Shown here one piece after another: positions 42,885 through 51,748 of a stretch of 64,000 bases of DNA. The first letter of the stretch is position 1; every line of letters begins with the position of its first letter. The stretch is from Nocardiopsis ganjiahuensis DSM 45031 (GTDB taxonomy: Bacteria > Actinomycetota > Actinomycetes > Streptosporangiales > Streptosporangiaceae): contig NZ_ANBA01000008.1 in assembly GCF_000341085.1 (NCBI RefSeq), positions 434,001 to 498,000 on the forward strand, in the 5' to 3' direction. The notes beneath the pieces were generated by a model. That model ran no database searches, was not told the origin of the DNA, and saw nothing but the letters and a program-made list of their open reading frames with translations. Both the position numbers and the translations under genes were made by a program.

Positions 42885-44525
42885 TCAGCGGCGGCCCCCG
42901 CCGCCTCCGCCGCCGCCCCGGCCCGCGACACGGCCACCGCCGCCACCCCCGCTTCTCTGCCTGGAGCGGCGGATACGGCTGTCGACCGTGCTGTTCCACC
43001 GGCGCCGGTAGCGGCGGTCACGCAGGTAGGGGCGCAGGCGGGGCACCTTCTCGTCGAGGATCGCGACCGTCTCGTCCGGCAGGCCCAGGGCGATCCCGGT
43101 GACCGGATCGAGCCCCGCGGGCTTCTTGCGCTTCCTGGCCAGCTGGGCCCGGACGTGGTCGCCGTAGGGGGTGCGCTGGGAAGGCAGGAGCAGGGACACC
43201 GCCACGACGGGGACCAGGGCGGCGCTGAAGGCCTCCAGACCGGTGAGTTCCAGCGGGGTGATCGCGTTCACGATCAGGGCCGTGCACAGCGCGGCGAACA
43301 GGGCCGCCGTGAACAGGGCCAGCATCGGGTACCAGATCCAGGGCCGGACGACCAGACCGCGCTGCCCGGCCTCGCGGAGCAGGGCGTGCTCGACCCCGCG
43401 CACCCGGGTCCGGCTCATGAGACGGCCCATCCACGTCAGGTCGATCTCGCTGTTGAGACCGAACATCCCCCGCCGCAGGGCGCGCTCGGCCGGGGTGAGC
43501 GCGACCTCGGAGCGCTGCTCCACGAACAGCCAGTCCTTGTCCTGGCCGCCCGGCTTGGGCACCGAGGACAGGTGCCCCTTCTCCTCGAGGGCGACCATGA
43601 GCGCGAGGGTGTGTCCGGCCCGCAGCCGGTTGTCGTGCAACAGGAACCCGGCCACGGCGGGCGGAAGGTCGGGCACCCCCTTCGCGAACCCCTCGCGGAT
43701 GCGGGCACGGCGCCTCTTCCGCCACCGGAACCCGTACGTGCCCACGAAGAACGCGGCGGTACCGGCGACGATCAGGGAGAGCACCCCGACCACGGTGAGC
43801 CAGCGCGGCATCGGCGCCAGGACGTGCTCGGCCTCGGCGACCTCGACCGACCCCGCCTCCAGGTACACCACACCGCTGAGCGGGGTCCGCGACCCCAGCC
43901 GCTCCTGACCGAAGTCGGCGCCGGCGCCGTCGTGGCCGACCTGTTCGCAGGGGACGTCCCAGCTCTCCCGGTCGCTGTCCTCGTCCTGCCCGCTCTCCTC
44001 GAAGAAGCACTCCGCGTCGACCACGGCGGGCGCCTCCACTCGGACGGTCACGTCGCTGACCGGCACCACCCAGTCCGCGCCGACGAAGTCCCAGTGCAGC
44101 TGGGGGCCATGGCCCTCGTCGGTGAGGGCTCCGTGGACGGTGTAGGAGAGCTCGTAGGTCTGCTCCCCCGTGACCGGGGCGCGGGTGTCACCGATCTCCA
44201 GGGTGAGCAGGCGGCGCCACTCGTCCTGCTTCTCGATGTCGGCGGGGGCGCCGGAGGGGCTGGAGACCCCGACGTCGGCGATCTCCCAGGTGCGGTGGCG
44301 CAGGAACCCGGAGCGTTCGCTCAGCGGGATCTCGCGCAGCAGGCCCGCACCGGGCCGGCGGCCGAAGTCGTAGGTGATCGTCTCGGTGACGTCCACGCTG
44401 CCGTCGGCACGGACCCGGGCCAGGGTGTCGTACCCGGTGATACGGTCCCCGGGCCCCGGCGGGGCGCAGGAGCTCAGGACCAGGACGAGCAGGACCAGCA
44501 GCAGGGCGCGGGGGACGTGGGACAA
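42885..44525 (-). CDS. DUF2207 membrane protein, predicted lipoprotein
   Basis: 546 residues. Signal peptide ending in a lipobox (LVLSSC), then a DUF2207 extracellular domain (YDTLARVRADGSVDVTETITYDF; LREIPLSERSG; LHWDFVGADWVVPVSDVTV). Helices follow at WLTVVGVLSLIVAGTAAFFVG, then a cytoplasmic segment and a helical pair (MLALFTAALFAALCTALIVNA; FSAALVPVVAVSLLLPSQ). The C-terminus is a glycine-arginine tail. Function unknown; the family is common near cell-envelope genes. Confidence 0.9.
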   Translation of the reverse strand: MSHVPRALLLVLLVLVLSSCAPPGPGDRITGYDTLARVRADGSVDVTETITYDFGRRPGAGLLREIPLSERSGFLRHRTWEIADVGVSSPSGAPADIEKQDEWRRLLTLEIGDTRAPVTGEQTYELSYTVHGALTDEGHGPQLHWDFVGADWVVPVSDVTVRVEAPAVVDAECFFEESGQDEDSDRESWDVPCEQVGHDGAGADFGQERLGSRTPLSGVVYLEAGSVEVAEAEHVLAPMPRWLTVVGVLSLIVAGTAAFFVGTYGFRWRKRRRARIREGFAKGVPDLPPAVAGFLLHDNRLRAGHTLALMVALEEKGHLSSVPKPGGQDKDWLFVEQRSEVALTPAERALRRGMFGLNSEIDLTWMGRLMSRTRVRGVEHALLREAGQRGLVVRPWIWYPMLALFTAALFAALCTALIVNAITPLELTGLEAFSAALVPVVAVSLLLPSQRTPYGDHVRAQLARKRKKPAGLDPVTGIALGLPDETVAILDEKVPRLRPYLRDRRYRRRWNSTVDSRIRRSRQRSGGGGGGRVAGRGGGGGGGGRR

Positions 44526-44579
44526 GGGGGAACCTCAGGGGAACGAGGGGACGCCGGGGATGCTCACGAAGCGCACATG

Positions 44580-44909
44580 TCAGCGTTCCGCCGCGTCGGC
44601 CCCGCGAGCCCGCCGCAGCAGACGGCCGATTGTGGCCACCGGCGGCAGCGCGCCGACCCTCGACAACCCCGCGCGCACCCTGCGCACCAGGCCGCGCGAG
44701 GGTTCACCTCCGGCCCCCTCCTCCACCGGATCCCCGTCCGCGGCCAGCCCGTTCTCCGCCCGGGCGACCTCGGCGACCCGCGCGTGAAGACGCTCCCTGA
44801 CCTGCTCAGGGGTGTAGGCACGGCGCTGCCGTTCGGCCCGCGCGACCGCCACTCCGGTGGCCGCCACACCCACGAAAGCGGCCACTCCCAAGGCTTTCCA
44901 CCACTTCAT
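44580..44909 (-). CDS. Small membrane-anchored protein
   Basis: 109 residues: one N-terminal helix MKWWKALGVAAFVGVAATGV, then a basic amphipathic part with YTPEQVRERLHARVAEVARAE. No family recognised; the pattern fits a single-pass anchored actinomycete protein. ATG 44909 is only six bases from a predicted -10 (TAGCCT on this strand), so the mRNA is probably leaderless. Divergent from the papain-fold gene. Confidence 0.75.
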   Translation of the reverse strand: MKWWKALGVAAFVGVAATGVAVARAERQRRAYTPEQVRERLHARVAEVARAENGLAADGDPVEEGAGGEPSRGLVRRVRAGLSRVGALPPVATIGRLLRRARGADAAER

Positions 44910-44914
44910 GCTTC

Positions 44915-44921
44915 TAGGCTA
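44915..44921. promoter_or_regulatory. Overlapping divergent -10 elements
   Basis: CTAGGCTAG reads TAGGCT on the plus strand (44915-44920) and TAGCCT on the minus strand (44921-44916), both TAnnnT hexamers. They lie 7 bp before GTG 44928 and 6 bp before ATG 44909, the spacing of leaderless transcripts in each direction. Confidence 0.55.
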
Positions 44922-44927
44922 GTGGCT

Positions 44928-45560
44928 GTGGCAGACACGAGCATGGACCTTGACGAAGCGGTGAATCTGACCCGAACCGGTGATGTGTGGGTGTTCCGTG
45001 GCACGAGTGTGCCCGACCGGGCCATCCAGCTCACCACCAACAGCCCGGTCAACCACGTCGGCATGGCCATCGTGGTCGAGGACCTCCCTCCCCTGATGTG
45101 GCACGCCGAGCTGGGCCGCTCCCTGGTGGACATGTGGACCGGCACCCACCAGCGCGGAGTCCAGCTGCACGACCTGCGCGACGCCGTCCTGGTGTGGGGG
45201 CGCCGGTACGGGCAGAAGGGGTGGCTGCGCCAGCTGGACCCGCTGGCCGACCGGGAGATGGAGGACGCCGCCCTGCGGACGGTGGCGCGGTTGAACGGCA
45301 CCCCGTTCCCCTCCACCGCACAGCTGGCCGGGCGGTGGGCACTGGGCCGGATGCCGTTCCGGCGCAGGGAGCGCGAACGCCGGCTGGAGACCGCCTACTG
45401 CGCGGAGGTCATGGCGTTGACCTACGAGGAGATGGGGCTGCTGCCCCGGGGCAGACGACCCGGTTACTACGACCCGGGCCGCTTCTGGAGCGGCGACTCC
45501 CTGAAGCTGGAGGGCGGCTTCGCACTGGGCGGGGAGATCCGGGTCGACCTGCCCGAATAG
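44928..45560 (+). CDS. Permuted papain-fold (YiiX/NlpC-P60-like) protein
   Basis: About 210 residues. The order His-before-Cys of circularly permuted NlpC/P60 enzymes is visible: catalytic His in NSPVNHVGMAIVVED and Cys in TAYCAEVMALTYEEMGLL. The N-terminal RTGDVWVFRGTSVPDRAIQL is the usual opening. These proteins hydrolyse or transfer acyl/peptide bonds, often on lipid-linked substrates. GTG 44928 fits a leaderless start; GTG 44922 and ATG 44943 are alternatives. It lies 84 bp upstream of the ribA-like gene and might belong to that pathway. Confidence 0.8.
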   Translation: MADTSMDLDEAVNLTRTGDVWVFRGTSVPDRAIQLTTNSPVNHVGMAIVVEDLPPLMWHAELGRSLVDMWTGTHQRGVQLHDLRDAVLVWGRRYGQKGWLRQLDPLADREMEDAALRTVARLNGTPFPSTAQLAGRWALGRMPFRRRERERRLETAYCAEVMALTYEEMGLLPRGRRPGYYDPGRFWSGDSLKLEGGFALGGEIRVDLPE

Positions 45561-45643
45561 GGGTGCTGCGCAGGCGAACGGTGCGTTGGGCAGGCGCCTG
45601 GACGTGTCCTCTCCGGTCACGGAGGGACGGCGAAGGGGAACAG

Positions 45644-46483
45644 ATGTCAGAACTCACTCTGGACGACGCCGCGGTGGCCGAGTCCGACCTCGTGGTGCGC
45701 AGGGGCCGGTTCCGCTGTGTGGCCTTCCGGGACCCGGTCGACGGCCAGGAGCACCTGGCCCTGGTCCTGGGCGATCTCGGAGACGGCGAGGAGGTCCTGG
45801 TCCGGGTGCACTCCGAGTGCGTGACCGGCGACGTGTTCGGAGCGCTGCGCTGCGAGTGCGGCGACCAGCTCGACGCCGCACTGGACGCCGTCCTGACCGA
45901 GGGCCGGGGCGTGCTGGTGTACCTGCGCGGCCACGAGGGGCGCGGGATCGGGCTCGTGGACAAGGTGCGCACCCAGCTGCTCCAGGACGAGCAGGGTCTG
46001 GACACCGTGGACTCGGCGACGGCGCTGGGGCTGCCGGTGGACGTGCGCGACTACGGGCCGGCCGCGCGGGTGCTGCGGTACCTGGGGACGCGTTCGGTGC
46101 GGTTGCTGTCCAACAACCCGGACAAGGTGCGGGCGCTGGAGGAGAACGGGCTGAAGGTGGCGGCGCGGATACCGCTGCTGGTGGCCGCGCACGCGGACAA
46201 CACGCGTTACCTGACCGCCAAACGCGACCGGCTGGGCCACGACCTGCCGCATCTGAACGGCGCCCCCGCCTCCAGGTCGACGCACCGACCGCAGGGATCC
46301 CCCGGGCCCGTCGGCGCTCCCCCACCCGGGGGCGGTTCCCGGACGACGGACGGCTCCGGCGCCGATGGCGACGGCGACGCCGACGGCGGCCCTGACCCGC
46401 AGGACGTCCCGGGCCCGCAGGGGGTGCCCGGCCCGCGGAACCACATCACCGAACCCGGCGGCCCGGGGCGGACGTGTGACTGA
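45644..46483 (+). CDS. GTP cyclohydrolase II paralogue with altered active site
   Basis: 279 residues. RibA fold with zinc ligands Cys59, Cys70 and Cys72 (SECVTGDVFGALRCECG) and the phosphate loop RGHEGRGIGL. The tyrosine equivalent to Y105 of E. coli RibA (NKIRAY) is replaced: DKVRTQ has Gln111. In S. coelicolor SCO6655, Met at that place stops the reaction at a formamidopyrimidine (FAPy). Thus this enzyme probably makes FAPy-type nucleotide, not the riboflavin precursor. A 70-residue Gly/Pro tail is unusual. RBS GAAGGGG; the gene overlaps the next one. First gene of the pterin-like cluster. Confidence 0.92.
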   Translation: MSELTLDDAAVAESDLVVRRGRFRCVAFRDPVDGQEHLALVLGDLGDGEEVLVRVHSECVTGDVFGALRCECGDQLDAALDAVLTEGRGVLVYLRGHEGRGIGLVDKVRTQLLQDEQGLDTVDSATALGLPVDVRDYGPAARVLRYLGTRSVRLLSNNPDKVRALEENGLKVAARIPLLVAAHADNTRYLTAKRDRLGHDLPHLNGAPASRSTHRPQGSPGPVGAPPPGGGSRTTDGSGADGDGDADGGPDPQDVPGPQGVPGPRNHITEPGGPGRTCD

Positions 46484-47147
46484 ACCCGCCTCCTGGCCGA
46501 CCCCTTCCCCGTTCCCGCTGCCGGGCCCCTGGGGCCAGGCGGCGGGAACGGTGTACGTCCTGGTGGTGGCGGTGCTGCTGGTGACGGCGATCCGCCGGTA
46601 CGGACGCTGGCCGCTGGGCCCGGCGGACCTGGTGACCCTGTTCCGGGTCGGCCTGATCGGCGTGGTCACGGCACTGGTGGCCGACGGCGGACCGGCCTGG
46701 CCCCTGGTGGCGGTGGCCTCGCTCGCCCTGGCCCTGGACTGGGTGGACGGCCTGGTGGCCCGCGGCACCCGCACGGAGTCGGACTTCGGGGCACGCTTCG
46801 ACATGGAGGCCGACGCCTTCCTCATCCTGGTGCTGAGCGTGTACGTGTCCGGGGCCCTGGGACCCTGGGTGCTGGTGATCGGGGCGATGCGGTACCTGTT
46901 CGGGGCGGCCGCGTGGGCGGCACCGTGGCTGCGGGGGCCGTTGCCGCCGAGCCCGGCCCGCAAGGCGGTGGCGGCCGCGCAGGGGATCGTGTTGACGGTG
47001 GCCGCTGCGGGGGTACTCCCCACGCCGGTGGCCGCGACGGCGGTCGCGGGGGCGCTGGCCGCCCTGGTGTGGTCGTTCGGACGTGACGTCGTGGGACTGT
47101 GGCGGGCGCGCTCCCCCGGGACCGGCGCCGCCAGGAAGAAGAGGTGA
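46476..47147 (+). CDS. CDP-alcohol phosphatidyltransferase
   Basis: 223 residues, about six helices. The complete signature DGx2ARx8Gx3Dx3D is visible as DGLVARGTRTESDFGARFD plus MEAD. It condenses a CDP-activated alcohol or lipid with a second alcohol on the membrane. The start GTG 46476 overlaps the end of the ribA-like gene. Its place in this operon implies attachment of lipid or a polyol phosphate to the pathway product; the real substrate is unknown. Confidence 0.92.
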   Translation: MTEPASWPTPSPFPLPGPWGQAAGTVYVLVVAVLLVTAIRRYGRWPLGPADLVTLFRVGLIGVVTALVADGGPAWPLVAVASLALALDWVDGLVARGTRTESDFGARFDMEADAFLILVLSVYVSGALGPWVLVIGAMRYLFGAAAWAAPWLRGPLPPSPARKAVAAAQGIVLTVAAAGVLPTPVAATAVAGALAALVWSFGRDVVGLWRARSPGTGAARKKR

Positions 47148-47150
47148 AGC

Positions 47151-48128
47151 ATGGGACGGACGGCACGGGCGTTCTGGGTGCGCTCCCCCGGCGAGGGCGA
47201 GATCCGGGAGGCGGACCTGCCCGACCCGGGCCCCGACGAGGTACTGGTGCGCAGCCTGCACTCGGGGATCAGCCGGGGCACGGAGACCCTGGTGTTCGGC
47301 GGCGGCGTGCCGCCCAACCAGTACGGGGTGATGCGGGCGCCCTTCCAGGAGGGCGACTTCCCCGGCCCCCTCAAGTACGGCTACCTGAACGTGGGGGTGG
47401 TCGAGGAGGGACCCCCGGCACTGGTGGGGCGGACGGTGTTCACCCTCTACCCGCACCAGACCCGGTTCGTGGTGCCCGCCTCCGCGGTGTCGGTCGTGCC
47501 CGACGGCGTCCCGGCGGCACGGGCGGTGCTGGCGGGCACGGTGGAGACCGCGGTCAACGCCCTGTGGGACGCCGCACCGCTGGTCGGCGACCGGGTGGCG
47601 GTGGTCGGTGCGGGCATGGTGGGCTGCTGCGTGGCGCGCCTGCTGTCCCGGGTGCCGGGCGCGCGCGTGCAGCTGGTGGACGTCGACCCCGCCCGCGCGC
47701 AGACCGCCGAACGGCTGGGAGTGGGTTTCGCCCTGCCCGAGGAGGCCGAGGGCGACCGCGACCTGGTCTTCCACACCAGCGCGACCGAGGCGGGACTGAT
47801 CCGTTCGCTGCGGCTGCTGCACGCCGAGGGCGAGGTCGTGGAGCTGAGCTGGTACGGGGACCGGCAGGTGATCCTGCCGCTGGGCGAGGACTTCCACTCG
47901 CACCGGCTGGCCGTACGGGCCAGCCAGGTCGGCATGATCTCACCGGCCCGGCGTTCCCGGTACAACCACGCCGAACGCCTCCAGCTGGCGCTGCGCCTGC
48001 TCGACGACCCGGCCTTCGACGCCCTGCTCACCGGCGAGAGCGACTTCGAGGAGCTGCCGTCGGTCCTGCCCCGGCTGGCCGACGGCGCCCTGCCCGCCCT
48101 GTGCCACCGCATCACCTACAGCACCTGA
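47151..48128 (+). CDS. Zinc-type medium-chain dehydrogenase/reductase
   Basis: 325 residues, MDR superfamily. GroES-like N-terminal part with [20 protein letters not shown]; Rossmann motif [20 protein letters not shown]; later [23 protein letters not shown]. The Cys that binds catalytic zinc in alcohol dehydrogenases is not present at the usual position (SGISRGTE), like in the bacteriochlorophyllide/threonine-type relatives. ATG 47151 comes three bases after the preceding stop. Likely an oxidation/reduction step in the same pathway. Confidence 0.88.
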   Translation: MGRTARAFWVRSPGEGEIREADLPDPGPDEVLVRSLHSGISRGTETLVFGGGVPPNQYGVMRAPFQEGDFPGPLKYGYLNVGVVEEGPPALVGRTVFTLYPHQTRFVVPASAVSVVPDGVPAARAVLAGTVETAVNALWDAAPLVGDRVAVVGAGMVGCCVARLLSRVPGARVQLVDVDPARAQTAERLGVGFALPEEAEGDRDLVFHTSATEAGLIRSLRLLHAEGEVVELSWYGDRQVILPLGEDFHSHRLAVRASQVGMISPARRSRYNHAERLQLALRLLDDPAFDALLTGESDFEELPSVLPRLADGALPALCHRITYST

Positions 48129-48162
48129 CCACCGTCCGACCCCGACACCTCCGGGAGCCCTC

Positions 48163-48561
48163 TTGTTCAGTGTCACCGTCCGGGACCACCTGATGGTCGC
48201 GCACAGTTTCCGGGGCGAGGTCTTCGGCCCCGCCCAGGCCCTGCACGGGGCCACGTTCGTGGTGGACGCGACCCTGCGCCGCCCGGAACTGGACCCCGAC
48301 AACATCGTGGTGGACATCGGTGCGGCCACCCGTGAGCTGGGGGCGGTGGTGGCGGAGCTCAACTACCGCAACCTGGACGAGGTGCCCGAGTTCGCGGGTG
48401 TGAACACCTCCACCGAGTTCCTCGCGAAGGTCGTCGCGGACCGGCTGGCGGAGCGGGTCGCGGCCGGGGCCCTGGGTCCGCACGCCGAGGGGCTGGCCTC
48501 GATCACGGTGACGCTCCACGAGTCCCACGTGGCCTGGGCGTCCTACGAGCGGGGCCTTTAG
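48163..48561 (+). CDS. 6-pyruvoyl-tetrahydropterin synthase-like protein with altered motif
   Basis: 132 residues of the T-fold PTPS/QueD family: [20 protein letters not shown] and [13 protein letters not shown]. In QueD/PTPS the second block is CxxLHGH; here it is AQALHGA, so the nucleophilic Cys and one zinc-binding His are both replaced by Ala. His in LMVAHSF and in TLHESHVAW remain. It may bind a pterin or FAPy-like ring but run different chemistry. Start is TTG 48163. Sits directly before a glycosyltransferase gene. Confidence 0.88.
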   Translation: MFSVTVRDHLMVAHSFRGEVFGPAQALHGATFVVDATLRRPELDPDNIVVDIGAATRELGAVVAELNYRNLDEVPEFAGVNTSTEFLAKVVADRLAERVAAGALGPHAEGLASITVTLHESHVAWASYERGL

Positions 48562-48580
48562 CGGAAGGGGGCGGGCGCTG

Positions 48581-49762
48581 TTGCTGTTCGTCGTCCCCGA
48601 GGCGACCTCGCCCAGCGGGGGGCACACCTACGACCGGCGGATCGCCGCGGCGCTGACCGATCTGGGCCTACCGGTACGGACCGTGACGGTAGCCGGGTCC
48701 TGGCCGCGCCCGGACCGGAACTCGGCCAATGAACTCTCCGCCGTGCTGGCCGGGGCACCCGACGGCTCACGTGTGCTGGTGGACGGTCTGGTGGCGTGCG
48801 GGGTGCCCGAGGCGGTGCTCCCGCACGCGCGGCGGCTGCGGCTGGCGGTGCTGGTGCACCTGCCGCTGGCCGACGAGACCGGGCTGGCACCGGACACGGC
48901 ACGCGACCTGGACGCCCGGGAGCGGGCGGTCCTGCGGGGCGGTGTGACGGTGGTGGCCACCAGTGAGTGGGCCGCGCGGCGGCTGGCAGAACACCACGGC
49001 CTGACCGGTGCGGCAGCGGACCCGGGCGTGGCCGGTGCGGCAGCGAGGACGGAGGCCGTGCGGTCGGAAGCCGACTCGGGAGTGGCGGTCGTGCGGCCGG
49101 GGGTGGACCCGACCCCGACGGCCCGCGGGAGCGGGTTCGAGGCCGTGGCAGGTGCGGGCGCCTCGGGCGGCGCTGTGGGCGCCGGGGGCACCAGCGCGGC
49201 CGGCCCGCCCCCGGGCGGGGCCCCGACGGGTGCCGGGGACGACGCCCCCCGGCTCGTGTGTGTGGCCTCGCTGACCCCCCGCAAGGGCCACGACCTGCTC
49301 CTTCGCGCCCTCTCCGAGCTGCGGGACCTGCCTTGGACGTGCGTGTGCGCGGGGCCGGGCACCCCTCCCCCGCATCCGGGGCTCGGGGACCGGGTGCGGT
49401 TCACCGGACCGGTGGTCGGCGCGGAACTGGCCCGGGTCTACGACTCCGCGGACCTGCTGGTGCTGGCCTCGCGCGCGGAGACCTACGGGATGGTCGTCAC
49501 CGAGGCCCTCGCCCGGGGCCTCCCGGTGGTGGCCACCGAGGTGGGCGGGGTCCCCGAGGCGCTGGGGCGCGCTTCGGACGGGCGGGTGCCCGGGCTGCTG
49601 GTGCCGGCGGAGGACGCCGTCGGGCTGGAGCGGGCGCTGAGGAGCTGGCTGACCGATCCCGCCCTGCGGGAGGAACTGCGCGGAGCGGCCCGGCTGCGCC
49701 GCGGCGAGCTCTCCGGGTGGCAGGTCGCGGCCCGGACGATGGCGCGGGTGCTCGGACTGTAG
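48581..49762 (+). CDS. GT4-family glycosyltransferase
   Basis: 393 residues, GT-B fold. The donor-binding E-x7-E block is ASRAETYGMVVTEALARGLPVVATEVGGVPEAL. N-terminal FVVPEATSPSGGHTYDRRI contains the Gly-rich acceptor loop. A 70-residue Gly/Ala/Pro-rich linker (about 150-220) splits the two lobes and looks disordered. TTG 48581 has GGAAGGGGG upstream and is the most likely start. Last of five same-strand genes from 45644. Probably adds a sugar to the pathway product. Confidence 0.9.
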   Translation: MLFVVPEATSPSGGHTYDRRIAAALTDLGLPVRTVTVAGSWPRPDRNSANELSAVLAGAPDGSRVLVDGLVACGVPEAVLPHARRLRLAVLVHLPLADETGLAPDTARDLDARERAVLRGGVTVVATSEWAARRLAEHHGLTGAAADPGVAGAAARTEAVRSEADSGVAVVRPGVDPTPTARGSGFEAVAGAGASGGAVGAGGTSAAGPPPGGAPTGAGDDAPRLVCVASLTPRKGHDLLLRALSELRDLPWTCVCAGPGTPPPHPGLGDRVRFTGPVVGAELARVYDSADLLVLASRAETYGMVVTEALARGLPVVATEVGGVPEALGRASDGRVPGLLVPAEDAVGLERALRSWLTDPALREELRGAARLRRGELSGWQVAARTMARVLGL

Positions 49763-49840
49763 GACCACCCGCCGGTGTGCGAAGTGTGGCGGTGTTCATC
49801 CCGGGGTTCCTCGTCACCGCCCCACCCCCGGTGATATCGT

Positions 49841-49876
49841 GCATAGAGTGCAAAAATTCTTACTCTGCATTTTTGC
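49841..49876 (+). promoter_or_regulatory. Operator-like inverted repeats upstream of the first DHA2 gene
   Basis: TGCATAGAGTGCA and, partly overlapping, GCAAAAA (49850-49856) with TTTTTGC (49870-49876), exact reverse complements 13 bp apart. A similar AGAGTGC(G)CAAAAA occurs at 57962-57975, upstream of the second DHA2 gene. Confidence 0.55.
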
Positions 49877-49939
49877 CTCACCTGCAGGCCTCCTCCACCT
49901 GCGCCTACTCTCCAGACTCACTCTCTCCAGAGGCCAGCC

Positions 49940-51595
49940 TTGAGCACTACTCAGTCCCAGGGCACCGCACGTACACCGATCATGCGCACCCTGAGCGGGC
50001 TACTGATCGTCCTCGGCGTGACGATGCTCAGCGGCACGATCGTTTCGGTCGCGCTGCCCCAGATCCTCGGTTCACTCCAGGGAACCCAGTCCCAGTACAC
50101 CTGGGTGGTGACCTCGACGCTGCTGGCGTCCACGGCCTCCACCCCCGTCTGGGGCAAACTCGCCGACCTCTTCCCGAAGAAGCGACTGCTCCAGATCTCC
50201 ATCGTCCTGTTCATCGTGGCCTCGCTGCTGAGCGGGTTCGCGCAGAACACCGAGCAGCTCATCGCCTTCCGCGCGCTGCAGGGACTCGGCATGGGCGCCT
50301 CCCAGGTCCTGGTCCAGGCGACCATCGCGGCCCTGGTCAGCCCCAAGGAACGCGGTCGCTTCAACGGGATCATCGGCGCCATCATGGCCGTGGCCACCGT
50401 CGGCGGCCCGCTGATCGGCGGGGCCCTCACCGACATCTCCTGGCTCGGCTGGCGCTGGTGCTTCTTCGTCGGCGTACCGTTCATGCTGGTCGCCCTGGTC
50501 GTACTCACCCGCACCCTGCACCTGGAGGAGGAGCGCCGCACCGACGTGCACGTCGACTACCTCGGCGCCGCCCTCATCGCGGCCGGAGTCAGCACCCTGC
50601 TGCTGTGGGTGACCTTCGTCGGCGGCACCTTCGACTGGATCTCCTGGCAGACCGGCGCCATGGTCCTCGGCAGCCTCGTACTGCTGACCCTGGCCGTGTG
50701 GGTGGAGAACCGGGTGTCCGAACCGGTCATCCCCCTGCACCTGGTGCTGCGCCGCGAGCCCGTGATCGCGATCGTCGCCAGCGTCGCGGTCGGCATGGCG
50801 ATGTTCGGCGGAGCGGTCTTCCTCGGCCAGTACTTCCAACTGGCCCGCGGCTACTCACCGACCGCCGCCGGCCTGATGACCACCCCGCTCATGCTCGGCA
50901 TGATGGCCGCCTCGACCGTCTCGGGCTGGCTGATCTCCCGCTCGGGCAAGGTCAAGGCCTACGTCGTCACCGGCCTGGTGTTCCTCACCCTCGGCTTCCT
51001 GCTGCTGTCCACCATCGACGAGTCCACCTCACTGCTCGTGGTGTCCCTGGGCATGCTCGGCGTCGGCGTCGGCGTCGGTATGTCCATGCAGAACCTGGTA
51101 CTGGTCGTACAGAACTCGGTGCCCAAGCGCGAACTCGGCGCGGCCAGCGGAGCGATCACGTTCTTCCGCTCCCTGGGCGGCACCATCGGGGTGTCCGTGC
51201 TCGGCGCGATCCTGGCCAACCGGGTGAGCACCGACATCACCGAGGGTGTGGCCGCCTCCGGCGTGCCGATCCCCGCCGGTGAATCCGACGGCAGCACCCT
51301 GGACCTGGCGGGCATGCCGCCGTTCCTGCGCGAGATCGTCGAGAGCGCCTACGGCTCGTCCACCGGTGACATCTTCCTGGTCGCCACCGGCATCGCCGTG
51401 GTCGGCCTGATCGTGGTGCTCTTCCTGCCCAGGGTCCAGCTGCGCGACACCGTCGACATGAAGCCGGCCGAGCCCGCCACGAGCCGAGCGGACAGCGAGC
51501 CGGTCAGAACCGAGACGGGCAGCGGTCCCGTAGCTCCCCGGAACCCCGAGGAGAACGGCGGGACCGGCAGGCACGAGACTCCCCTGCCCTCCTAG
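49940..51595 (+). CDS. DHA2-family MFS multidrug exporter
   Basis: 551 residues, about 14 helices. First-helix SGLLIVLGVTMLSGTIVSVALP, motif A loop GKLADLFPKKRLL, motif C LQGLGMGASQVLVQATIAALV-like and the TVGGPLIGGALT region are visible, as in EmrB/QacA exporters using the proton gradient. Start TTG 49940 with AGAGG upstream. It stands between the glycosyltransferase and the second methyltransferase of the pterin-like cluster and may export its product, but its own leader with repeats suggests separate control. Confidence 0.92.
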   Translation: MSTTQSQGTARTPIMRTLSGLLIVLGVTMLSGTIVSVALPQILGSLQGTQSQYTWVVTSTLLASTASTPVWGKLADLFPKKRLLQISIVLFIVASLLSGFAQNTEQLIAFRALQGLGMGASQVLVQATIAALVSPKERGRFNGIIGAIMAVATVGGPLIGGALTDISWLGWRWCFFVGVPFMLVALVVLTRTLHLEEERRTDVHVDYLGAALIAAGVSTLLLWVTFVGGTFDWISWQTGAMVLGSLVLLTLAVWVENRVSEPVIPLHLVLRREPVIAIVASVAVGMAMFGGAVFLGQYFQLARGYSPTAAGLMTTPLMLGMMAASTVSGWLISRSGKVKAYVVTGLVFLTLGFLLLSTIDESTSLLVVSLGMLGVGVGVGMSMQNLVLVVQNSVPKRELGAASGAITFFRSLGGTIGVSVLGAILANRVSTDITEGVAASGVPIPAGESDGSTLDLAGMPPFLREIVESAYGSSTGDIFLVATGIAVVGLIVVLFLPRVQLRDTVDMKPAEPATSRADSEPVRTETGSGPVAPRNPEENGGTGRHETPLPS

Positions 51596-51748
51596 GGCCC
51601 ACCGCCGCCCCACCTCCCCCGGAACCCCACCGAGCCGCGCCGGTGGGGTTCCGTCGTGCCAGAAGCCTTACGGGAACGGGATTTCCGCTTGCTTCCACGA
51701 GTGCCGCCCAGCAGACTTCGGGTGCTGCCCCCACCCGGAAGAGGCCCC

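Noticed and set aside
42900-44920. Very long plus-strand frame opposite the DUF2207 gene, running into the papain-fold gene
   Set aside because: The part before 44928 is low-complexity antisense sequence; only the last 210 codons show a real family.
50072-50839. Minus-strand frame opposite the DHA2 exporter
   Set aside because: Asp/Gly/His-rich antisense shadow of a membrane protein gene.
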